Shown here one piece after another: positions 1 to 5,283 of a stretch of 6,490 bases of DNA. Positions within the stretch are counted from its first letter, which is position 1. Each line of letters starts with the position of its first letter. The notes under the pieces are model-generated. The model did no database searches. It was not told the DNA's origin and worked only from the letters and a program-made list of their open reading frames with translations. The stretch is taken from the NCBI GenBank assembly GCA_030610025.1, contig JAUWSP010000160.1, forward strand, positions 1 through 6,490, in the 5' to 3' direction. Source of the DNA: Acidobacteriota bacterium (GTDB taxonomy: Bacteria > Acidobacteriota > Thermoanaerobaculia > Multivoradales > JAHEKO01). A program made the translations under genes and the position numbers.

Positions 1-670
1 CCGCTCCCGTCCCCGAGGGCAGCTTGAGGAGAAGACGATGCATGACTCGGCTGCCGCGTCTGTCGAGGTCGGCTCGCCGAAGCCCGGCGCCGCTCAGCAG
101 CACTCTCGGCCCGAGTCGGAAAGGGCCCGAACCCTGGTCGGGCTCGGTGTGAACCACGCCAGCAATGCGGAAGGGTCTTCCACCGATCCGGATCTCGTCC
201 CCGACCCTCAGGGCCAGCCGGCTGAGCAGATCGGGTGCGACCACTACGGTCTCCGGCGAAAGCAGGAGCTCGAGAGGGCCGGGTGGTTCGGTTTCCAGAA
301 CCCCATAGAACGGGTACTCGCCCTGCACGGCCTTGAGCTCCACGAGCTGGCTAGATCCAGGGCGCCCCGGACGCCTCTCCACGGTCGCCATGGTGACGAG
401 CTCCTGGATCTCGGTCCTCTTCAGCTCCGACCGGAGAGCGAGGAGCGCTTCAAGATCGGCAGGCAGCGGTTGAAGCGAGGAGACGGTGACATCGGATGCC
501 AGCAGCTGGCGCGCCTCTCGTCGAACACCTTCGGCCAGAGCCGCCGAGAGGCCGGCCACGCTGACGACCGCGGCGACGCCCACGGCCAGGCAAGCCACGA
601 AGAACGCGAATCTCTTCCACGAGCCGCGGGACTCTCTCACCAGCAAACGGAGATAGAGAGAGGCACTCAT
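1..670 (-). CDS. ybbP: YbbP-type ABC transporter permease (FtsX/MacB-PCD family), N-terminal part only
   Basis: This is the membrane subunit of a type VII (MacB/LolCDE-like) ABC transporter. I translated it by hand from the ATG at 670-668; the frame stays open to the left edge, giving about 223 residues of a family whose YbbP members are usually around 800. A short basic N-terminus (RLLVRES) precedes one hydrophobic helix at about residues 21-42. A soluble, presumably periplasmic domain follows, rich in Leu, Val and Glu, with stretches such as VGDEIRIGG and GSRVMHRLLL that are typical of MacB-PCD domains in YbbP-like permeases. The start codon overlaps the stop of the ATPase gene (ATGA), so the two are probably translationally coupled. 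Family members act on hydrophobic or envelope substrates or transmit force across the membrane; the substrate here cannot be read. LolC/E or a generic FtsX-like permease is the alternative, but the long first periplasmic domain and the esterase neighbour favour YbbP. Confidence 0.85.
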   Translation of the reverse strand, partial: MSASLYLRLLVRESRGSWKRFAFFVACLAVGVAAVVSVAGLSAALAEGVRREARQLLASDVTVSSLQPLPADLEALLALRSELKRTEIQELVTMATVERRPGRPGSSQLVELKAVQGEYPFYGVLETEPPGPLELLLSPETVVVAPDLLSRLALRVGDEIRIGGRPFRIAGVVHTEPDQGSGPFRLGPRVLLSGAGLRRADLDRRGSRVMHRLLLKLPSGTGA

Positions 671-1380
671 CCGGAAGGAGTCAGAAACCCGTCGGTCTGG
701 CTGGTGGCCGGTACCAGGCGACCGTCTTCCAGGGCCAGCCGACGATCGGCCAGTTGGGCCGCCGCGCTGTCATGGGTCACGAGGACGAGAGTCGTACCGA
801 ACCTCTGACGAAGCGAGGCGATCAGGTCGAGGACGGTGCGGCCCGTTCTCCGGTCGAGGTTTCCCGTCGGCTCGTCAGCCAGCAGGATTGCCGGGCTGGG
901 CGCAAAGGCTCGAGCCAGCGCCACACGTTGCTGCTCTCCACCGGACAGTTGGGTGGGGTAGTGGTGGCCCCGATCGGCCAGGCCGACCAGATCCAGCAGC
1001 TCCGCTGCCCGGTCCCGGGCCAGCGGGTCGGCGAGCAACTCGAGAGGCAGCTGGACGTTCTCGAGCGCTGTCATGTTCGGCAGCAGCTGAAACGACTGGA
1101 AAACGAATCCGATCTTGTGGCGTCGTAGCAGCGCCAGATCGCTTTCCGTGAGCCCGTAGAGCGACTTCCCATCGACGAGAATCTCGCCGGAGGTCGGCTT
1201 GTCCAGCCCGGCGATCAGGGCCAACAGCGTCGATTTTCCCGAGCCAGACGGTCCCAGAATGGCGACGGATTCCTCCGCGGCGATCTGCAGATCGACCTCG
1301 GTCAGGACACGTAGATCGGCGCCCCCCGAGTTGAAGACCTTGGTGAGCTTACGGAGCTCGATGCGTGGGTTGGAGCTCAT
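667..1380 (-). CDS. ybbA: YbbA-type ABC transporter ATP-binding protein
   Basis: A complete 237-residue cytoplasmic ATPase subunit of the MacB/LolD/YbbA class. All motifs are intact: Walker A GPSGSGKS (43-50), Q-loop Gln95 in VFQSFQLLP, signature LSGGEQQR (145-152), Walker B ILLADEP (165-171) with catalytic Glu170, D-loop GNLD (173-176) and switch His203. The phrases [14 protein letters not shown] and ADEPTGNLD are characteristic of the LolD/MacB/YbbA subgroup. It starts 9 bp after the phosphodiesterase stop and ends overlapping the permease start by 4 bp, so it is the middle gene of an operon. The region just upstream of the ATG has only a weak ribosome-binding site, consistent with coupling to the gene before it. 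It should energise the adjacent permease. The choice of YbbA over LolD or MacB rests on the adjacent permease and the divergent TesA-like gene; sequence motifs alone do not separate them. Confidence 0.95.
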   Translation of the reverse strand: MSSNPRIELRKLTKVFNSGGADLRVLTEVDLQIAAEESVAILGPSGSGKSTLLALIAGLDKPTSGEILVDGKSLYGLTESDLALLRRHKIGFVFQSFQLLPNMTALENVQLPLELLADPLARDRAAELLDLVGLADRGHHYPTQLSGGEQQRVALARAFAPSPAILLADEPTGNLDRRTGRTVLDLIASLRQRFGTTLVLVTHDSAAAQLADRRLALEDGRLVPATSQTDGFLTPSG

Positions 1381-1389
1381 GATCCAGTG

Positions 1390-2949
1390 CTAGTCCAGGT
1401 AGCCGAGTGCCCGGAGCTCCTCGAGCAGCGCTTCGTCGGATTGCGAATCTGGAGAGTCGCGGGCTTCGAGTACGCCCCACGTCGGGAGGGTGCGGAGCGG
1501 AAATCGTTCGCGAAACTGCGCTTGGAAGATCTCGGTCCTGGCCCGACCATCGAAGTCGTCGGCCACGGGCAAACCCAGGGCGTAGAGAAGGGTAGGAGTG
1601 ATATCCAGACTGTGAATCTTGACGAGGTCGGCGGACGGATCGATGTCGGGACCGGCGGCTATGAAGATGCCCTCCGTGCTCTTGGAGTGAGTGCCCGATA
1701 TCTCTTCTACCTGGCCAATGGCCCCCGGAATGCGCTCGCCATCCAGATACAGATCCGGCGATACGCCCTGGTAACGCACGATCACGACCATGTCGGCGCC
1801 ACGGGATCGCTCGGTGGCTTTGAGATTACGGAAACGAAAGGCCGGTGAGCCATCCTCATAGGTGATCTCTTTCAGAGCGGCCTCCAGCTGGCGCCGTGTC
1901 AGGTCCGGATCGTCTGGCCATTCCTCGTATCCGGGGCGCTCGAAAGGGTGAAAGCGAATCAACTTCGTGCGGGTGAAGGGTGGCGAGCTCCAGGTTCGCG
2001 CAACGCTCCGGACGGGATCGATCTTGTCGTTATCCCGAACGAGAAGTCCCAGGTGCTCGAGGACTCGATCCAGGTGGAGCTGGATCCGGTACCGCTCTCC
2101 CTTGGCTGCTTGGAATCCGTGGTCGGAGAGAACGAAGAAGTTGGTATCGGGACCAGCGCGGGCAATCAAGGCGCCGAGAGTGGCGTCGACCTCGGCGTAG
2201 GCATCGGGAACGCGGCTGCCGAGCCGCTGCAGGCTCGCCTCGTCCACTTCCGACTCGAAGCCCTGAGGACGGAAGTACTTCCAATAGTGATGACTCTCGA
2301 TATCGACGGTCCGCAGGTAGATCATGAGCAGGTCGAAGCCTTCGCTCGCCAACTGCGGGCCGATCGAGGCCATCAATCGGTCCCCTCGCGTGACGACACT
2401 ATTCGCAGTCTCAGCACCTTCATCGGGCCGCGAGCTTTCGATCAGAAGGGTTGGGTCGAGGTCGGGTGGGTAGAAGCGGTCCTTGCCCTCTCTGAAGAAC
2501 CGGTCGGAGACGACGATGCCGTTGACGGTCTCGGCCGGCCAGGAGGCCCACCAGCCCAGCAGCGCTACCCGGCGCCCGGCACTGGATGCCATGTTCCAGA
2601 TGGCTGGCACCCGCCGGTCGACCGAGGAGACGGGAACCTCTCCAGAAGGAGTTCGCACAGTGAATCCCCGGATGCCATGTCTCGAGGGTTCGACTCCGGT
2701 GGCAATCGACGTCCAGATGACCGGAGAGGCGTTCGCCACAGGTTGAAGCTGGGCCGAGACGCCGCGCTCTGCGAGCCGTGCAAGATTCGGAAGCTCGCCG
2801 CGATCCCACAGGTCCCGGATCGCGTTCCAGGATCCGCCATCGATCCCCAGGAGTACTACGGGCCTGGGCGGGGTCGGGCTGGTCTCGCCGCAGGCAGCCA
2901 GCAGCGCAAGTCCGAAAAGCAGGAGCCACCGATGAATGTCACGAGTCAT
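1390..2949 (-). CDS. Alkaline-phosphatase-superfamily lipoprotein (type I phosphodiesterase / nucleotide pyrophosphatase)
   Basis: A 519-residue secreted hydrolase from the ATG at 2949. This start places a classic lipoprotein signal at the N-terminus: Arg3, Arg7, a hydrophobic run at 8-18, and lipobox LLAAC with Cys20. An in-frame ATG at 3003 would add 18 residues before the signal and is less likely. Catalytic-core motifs appear in order: LLGIDGG with metal ligand Asp37; ANASPVIWTSIATG with Ser75 where nucleotide pyrophosphatases carry the nucleophilic Thr; GVEPSRHGI; RTVDIESHHYW with Asp216 and His220; LSDHGF with Asp276 and His277; and SGTHS with His421. A C-terminal core stretch, DITPTLLYALGLP, is also typical. 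The protein ends in ELRALGYLD. Such enzymes are two-zinc phosphodiesterases or phosphonate/phosphomonoester hydrolases. The substrate is not readable; phospholipid headgroups or nucleotides are possible. It heads the operon with ybbA and ybbP. The membrane in which the lipid anchor sits is not determined. Confidence 0.92.
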   Translation of the reverse strand: MTRDIHRWLLLFGLALLAACGETSPTPPRPVVLLGIDGGSWNAIRDLWDRGELPNLARLAERGVSAQLQPVANASPVIWTSIATGVEPSRHGIRGFTVRTPSGEVPVSSVDRRVPAIWNMASSAGRRVALLGWWASWPAETVNGIVVSDRFFREGKDRFYPPDLDPTLLIESSRPDEGAETANSVVTRGDRLMASIGPQLASEGFDLLMIYLRTVDIESHHYWKYFRPQGFESEVDEASLQRLGSRVPDAYAEVDATLGALIARAGPDTNFFVLSDHGFQAAKGERYRIQLHLDRVLEHLGLLVRDNDKIDPVRSVARTWSSPPFTRTKLIRFHPFERPGYEEWPDDPDLTRRQLEAALKEITYEDGSPAFRFRNLKATERSRGADMVVIVRYQGVSPDLYLDGERIPGAIGQVEEISGTHSKSTEGIFIAAGPDIDPSADLVKIHSLDITPTLLYALGLPVADDFDGRARTEIFQAQFRERFPLRTLPTWGVLEARDSPDSQSDEALLEELRALGYLD

Positions 2950-3030
2950 GCCAGGCACTCTATCAATCGTCTGGCTGGCACTCTGAAGCCTTACAGCCAG
3001 CATGAATAATGCGGGCTAGAATGCGTGGTC
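2950..3030. promoter_or_regulatory. Divergent intergenic region between phosphodiesterase-ybbAP unit and tesA-like gene
   Basis: This 81 bp gap must hold the promoters of both divergent units. It contains an 8 bp direct repeat GGCACTCT (2954-2961 and 2977-2984, 23 bp apart) and a 7 bp inverted repeat CTGGCTG/CAGCCAG (2971-2977 and 2994-3000). A TAGAAT hexamer lies near the esterase start. I found no convincing sigma-70 promoter with both boxes for the leftward unit. Calling the region regulatory is an inference from gene orientation and these repeats. Confidence 0.5.
3017..3022 (+). promoter_or_regulatory. Candidate -10 box (TAGAAT) for the tesA-like gene
   Basis: TAGAAT matches the TATAAT consensus at 5 of 6 positions. 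Its end is 8 nt before the ATG at 3031, so transcription would begin at about 3029 and the mRNA would be leaderless or nearly so. This agrees with the lack of any purine-rich ribosome-binding site before the gene. No good -35 box sits at 16-18 bp; the nearest resemblance, TTACAG at 2991, is 20 bp away. Confidence 0.3.
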
Positions 3031-3762
3031 ATGAAGGTGTGTTGGCAAGGGGCGAAGCTGTTGGTGATGATTCTGCTGGTGGCCTGCAATCAGCCGGTTG
3101 GCGACCAGGCAGGGGTAGCGAATCCAAATCGGTCCAGTGGGAGCGCAGAGGTGCCCGGCAGTCAGTCCGGCGATCGTGGCTCCCGGATCCTCATCACGTT
3201 TCTTGGAGACAGCCTCAGCGCCGGTCTCGGAGTGAACGAAGACGAGGCCTTCCCGATGGTCGTGGAGGGACGTCTGCGCGATCTCGGGTGGAATGTCGAG
3301 GTCGTCAACGCGGGCATCAGTGGTGACACGACCGCCGGCGGGGTCAGCCGTCTGAGCTGGATCCTCCGGCAGGGTCCGCAGGTCGTGGTTATCGAGCTGG
3401 GTGCCAATGATGGCCTCCGAGGGATGTCGGTGCAGATGACGGAGGCGAATCTCAGGCAGGTGATCTCCGGCGCCAAGGAGGCGGGGGCGCGCGTCCTGCT
3501 GGTGGGAATGAAGATTCCACCCAACTACGGCTCCGAGTACGCTCAGCATTTCGAAGGCATCTTTCCCAGCCTGGCCGACGAGCTCGCAGTGCCGCTGGTG
3601 CCGTTCCTTCTCGAGGGCGTTGCCGCTGAGCCGGCGCTCAATCAGGCTGACGGCATTCACCCCAACGCCGCCGGCCACCTCAGGGTGGCCGAAACCGTGA
3701 TGCCCTATCTGGAGTCGATCCTGCGGGACCTTGAAGTCAGCCGTCCCTCTCCCGGCTCTTGA
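3031..3762 (+). CDS. tesA: TesA-like SGNH/GDSL esterase (acyl-CoA thioesterase I / lysophospholipase L1 family), lipoprotein
   Basis: A 243-residue secreted serine esterase. The four SGNH blocks are all present: GDSLSAG with nucleophile Ser61, NAGISGDTTAGG with the block II Gly, GAND with oxyanion Asn126, and DGIHPN with Asp207 and His210 completing the triad. The family hydrolyses thioesters, arylesters and lysophospholipids in the periplasm. The N-terminus is a lipoprotein signal, MKVCWQGAKLL then a hydrophobic run ending in LLVAC (Cys19). A linker of about 30 residues rich in Gly, Ser, Pro and Asn precedes the catalytic domain, so the enzyme is probably membrane-tethered. A GTG at 3025 would add two residues; ATG at 3031 is preferred because the candidate -10 box ends only 2 nt before the GTG. 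The gene is divergent from the phosphodiesterase-ybbA-ybbP unit, and its 3' end overlaps mazG on the opposite strand by 26 bp. Confidence 0.93.
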   Translation: MKVCWQGAKLLVMILLVACNQPVGDQAGVANPNRSSGSAEVPGSQSGDRGSRILITFLGDSLSAGLGVNEDEAFPMVVEGRLRDLGWNVEVVNAGISGDTTAGGVSRLSWILRQGPQVVVIELGANDGLRGMSVQMTEANLRQVISGAKEAGARVLLVGMKIPPNYGSEYAQHFEGIFPSLADELAVPLVPFLLEGVAAEPALNQADGIHPNAAGHLRVAETVMPYLESILRDLEVSRPSPGS

Positions 3763-4540
3763 CCCGCTGCCAGGCGGCCTCCATCTGATCGGTCGTGGCC
3801 TCGGCAAGGCTCGAATGGCTGTTGTCGAGATCCTCTTCCACGGCGCGAAATCGGTGGCGAAACTTGCGGTTGGAGCTCGCCAGAGCCGCCTCGGGATCGA
3901 TCTCCAGATGACGCGCCAGATTCGCGAGTGTGAATAGCAGATCACCGATCTCCTCGGAGATCGCCTCTTGACGGGCCTCCTGAGTCGATCCATCCTGGAT
4001 CGCCTGTCGAAGCTCCTCCAACTCTTCCTCTACTTTTTCGAAAACGGCCTTCGCATCGGGCCAGTCGAAGCCCACGCCGGCCACCTTCTGGGTCATGCGG
4101 TAGGAGGCCAGCAGACTCGGTAGGGAGTCGGGTAGGCCATCGAGAATGGAAGCTTTGGTCGCCTTCGAGGCGAGCTTGCGCCTTTCCCACGCACGATGGA
4201 CCTCGGCGGCATTCGACAGGCGCTCTGAACCGAAGACGTGAGGGTGGCGGGCCACCATCTTGGCCTCGATCTCCCGGCTCACCTCCAGCAGGTCGAAGGC
4301 CGATTGCTCTTCCGCCAGGTCGGCAATGAAGACCACCTGGAACAACAGGTCGCCCAGCTCCGCCCTCAGATCGTCCCAGTCTCCCGAGTCGATGGCGGCG
4401 GCGACCTCGTGGGCCTCCTCCAGAAGATAGGCTCTGAGGTCCACCAGGCGCTGCTCACGGTCCCACGGACACCCTTCGGGGCCGCGGAGCTTTCGTACCA
4501 GCGTGGACAGATCGGCGATCGGGTTGTTGGGTTCATTCAT
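3737..4540 (-). CDS. mazG: Nucleoside triphosphate pyrophosphohydrolase MazG
   Basis: A complete 267-residue, two-domain MazG, the usual length for the family. It converts NTPs and dNTPs to NMPs plus pyrophosphate in the cytoplasm, clearing aberrant nucleotides; in E. coli it also influences ppGpp levels. The first domain has the conserved GPEGCPWDREQ start (20-30), EEAHE (Glu41, Glu42, Glu45) and ELGD (Glu61, Asp64). The second has VGFDWPD (156-162), EEELEE with Glu172, Glu173 and Glu176, and EIGD (Glu197, Asp200). Both metal-binding EExxE/ExxD sets are thus intact. SSNRKFRHRF near the C-terminus is also typical. The ATG at 4540 gives the expected N-terminus, with a modest AAGG about 9 nt upstream. 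It is transcribed alone, divergent from the DUF1844 gene and convergent with the esterase gene, whose last 26 bp it overlaps. Confidence 0.97.
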   Translation of the reverse strand: MNEPNNPIADLSTLVRKLRGPEGCPWDREQRLVDLRAYLLEEAHEVAAAIDSGDWDDLRAELGDLLFQVVFIADLAEEQSAFDLLEVSREIEAKMVARHPHVFGSERLSNAAEVHRAWERRKLASKATKASILDGLPDSLPSLLASYRMTQKVAGVGFDWPDAKAVFEKVEEELEELRQAIQDGSTQEARQEAISEEIGDLLFTLANLARHLEIDPEAALASSNRKFRHRFRAVEEDLDNSHSSLAEATTDQMEAAWQRVKSRERDG

Positions 4541-4662
4541 CGGTTTGCCTTGGGAGGTCGATCTGTTGGGTATTTTCTCGACGGTGAAGTCTTTAATTCA
4601 GCCTCGAGCCGTTCATGCGTAAGATAGCGTATGGGCGGGGTTTCTCGAGTCGAAGAGGTCCT

Positions 4663-4671
4663 TGCTACGAT
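4663..4671 (+). promoter_or_regulatory. Candidate extended -10 element for the DUF1844/TPR genes
   Basis: TGCTACGAT has the TGn extension followed by TACGAT, which matches TATAAT at 4 of 6 positions including the key TA and final T. No matching -35 box lies 17-18 bp upstream, which an extended -10 can tolerate. It would give a 5' leader of about 50 nt before the GTG at 4729. Confidence 0.3.
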
Positions 4672-4713
4672 ATCGAGTGATCGGGTCCGAGATTCTAGAG
4701 GGAGCTATCGATA

Positions 4714-4719
4714 GGGGAG
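4714..4719 (+). promoter_or_regulatory. Ribosome-binding site deciding the GTG start of the DUF1844 gene
   Basis: GGGGAG lies 9 nt before the GTG at 4729 and is the only strong Shine-Dalgarno-like sequence nearby. It supports GTG initiation; the next in-frame ATG, at codon 13, has no comparable site. Confidence 0.6.
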
Positions 4720-4728
4720 TGTGTATCC

Positions 4729-5232
4729 GTGACAGACGAAGAGCTCAAAGTTACCGACAAGCGGATGTTTACGCCGGATGGCGAATTGAGAGACGAGTTT
4801 CAGCATTTGGAAGATGCTACCGCCGAGGCACTGCCAGCTGCGGAAGCCGCGGCGGACGAGGAGCCTGTCCTCGATCAGGAGGCCCCGACAGCTCCAGCCC
4901 AGCCCGAGGCAGCTCCGGCACAGTTCGAGCCATCACCTGCAGGTGGCCCCGAACGGGGCCAGGTGGAGGCCCCTCCGGGAAGCGATGGTCAGGTCGAGTT
5001 GACCTTTCTCGACCTGGTAGGCCTGGTGGCCCAGCCCGTTGCCCTCTACCTTGGAGACGCCAAGTTGCCGGGAGACGAGTCGATCGAGAACCTCGAGATG
5101 GCACGGCTCCACATCGACCTCCTGGAGGTCTTGAAGAGCAAGACGGCCGGCAATCTGACGCAACAGGAGCAGGGGTTTCTGGAGGATCTGCTGTATCAAC
5201 TGAGGCTTCGCTACGTTCAAAAGCGGGGATGA
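4729..5232 (+). CDS. DUF1844 domain-containing protein
   Basis: A 167-residue protein of unknown function, probably cytoplasmic since no signal peptide or membrane segment is visible. Residues 1-30 include a KRMFTPDGELRDEF-like start. Residues 31-88 are a low-complexity linker dominated by Ala, Pro, Glu and Gln and are probably disordered. The C-terminal part (about 89-164) matches the DUF1844 pattern: TFLDLVGLVAQPVALYLGD, then ARLHIDLLEVLKSKTAGNLT and a closing helix ending LRLRYV. DUF1844 proteins are small helical proteins found in Acidobacteriota, Deltaproteobacteria and Planctomycetes; I know of no established biochemical role. The gene begins with GTG after a good ribosome-binding site and is followed after 51 bp by the TPR gene on the same strand, so co-transcription is likely. 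The coding sequence of the linker holds several strong inverted repeats, listed separately. Confidence 0.88.
   Translation: MTDEELKVTDKRMFTPDGELRDEFQHLEDATAEALPAAEAAADEEPVLDQEAPTAPAQPEAAPAQFEPSPAGGPERGQVEAPPGSDGQVELTFLDLVGLVAQPVALYLGDAKLPGDESIENLEMARLHIDLLEVLKSKTAGNLTQQEQGFLEDLLYQLRLRYVQKRG
4934..4976. repeat. Cluster of three adjacent inverted repeats within the DUF1844 linker coding region
   Basis: Read directly from the sequence: a 12 bp perfect palindrome CACCTGCAGGTG (4934-4945); a 7 bp stem TGGCCCC/GGGGCCA with a 4 nt GAAC loop (4944-4961); and GGAGG/CCTCC with a 2 nt spacer (4965-4976). AGGTGG also recurs at 4941-4946 and 4961-4966. They fall in codons for the Pro/Gly/Ala-rich linker. 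Confidence 0.6.
4990..5016. repeat. 9 bp perfect inverted repeat at the start of the DUF1844 domain coding region
   Basis: CAGGTCGAG (4990-4998) and CTCGACCTG (5008-5016) are exact reverse complements around a 9 nt loop. In RNA the stem could gain two further G-U pairs (4988-4989 with 5017-5018). No T-run follows, so it is not an intrinsic terminator. Confidence 0.6.
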
Positions 5233-5271
5233 GGCGTTTCGGCTGACGGACACAAGGATCATGAGAGCCCT

Positions 5272-5275
5272 GGAG
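5272..5275 (+). promoter_or_regulatory. Ribosome-binding site deciding the GTG start of the TPR protein gene
   Basis: GGAG sits 8 nt before the GTG at 5284, ideal spacing, but 17 nt before the in-frame ATG at 5293. This favours the GTG start by three codons. The choice changes only the residues before the signal peptide's basic region. Confidence 0.55.
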
Positions 5276-5283
5276 CAAACCTC

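Larger units (their letters stand above)
4541..4728. promoter_or_regulatory. Divergent intergenic region between mazG and the DUF1844 gene
   Basis: This 188 bp non-coding stretch is visibly more AT-rich in its left half than the flanking genes and must carry promoters for both neighbours. It holds a TGCTACGAT extended -10-like element reading right (4663-4671), two GCGTA direct repeats (4617-4621 and 4627-4631), and short palindromes CGATATCG (4668-4675) and CTATCGATAG (4705-4714). No convincing mazG promoter with paired boxes was found. No RNA gene or terminator hairpin is evident. Confidence 0.5.

Noticed and set aside
38..808. A 256-codon plus-strand open frame at the left edge
   Set aside because: It runs codon-for-codon opposite the permease and crosses into the ATPase gene. 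Composition is shadow-like, and the minus-strand genes have clear family motifs.
2991..2996. TTACAG as a -35 box for the esterase promoter
   Set aside because: It is 20 bp from the TAGAAT box, longer than the usual 16-18 bp, so a paired promoter is not supported.
2950..3003. ATG at 3003 as the phosphodiesterase start
   Set aside because: It would place 18 extra, non-hydrophobic residues ahead of the lipoprotein signal; the ATG at 2949 gives a standard signal length.
1948..3009. A 353-codon plus-strand open frame antisense to the phosphodiesterase
   Set aside because: It is the shadow of a gene with a lipobox and the full set of metal-binding motifs. Its own product has no recognisable domain, signal or repeat, and long antisense frames are expected at this GC content.
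3739..3757. A hairpin AGCCG/CGGCT at the esterase-mazG overlap as a bidirectional terminator
   Set aside because: The stem is only 5 bp and no T-run follows on either strand.
3016..3993. A 325-codon minus-strand open frame across the esterase gene and the end of mazG
   Set aside because: It is antisense to the esterase with its intact Ser-Asp-His triad and out of frame with mazG. The product is Arg/Pro/His-rich with no domain.
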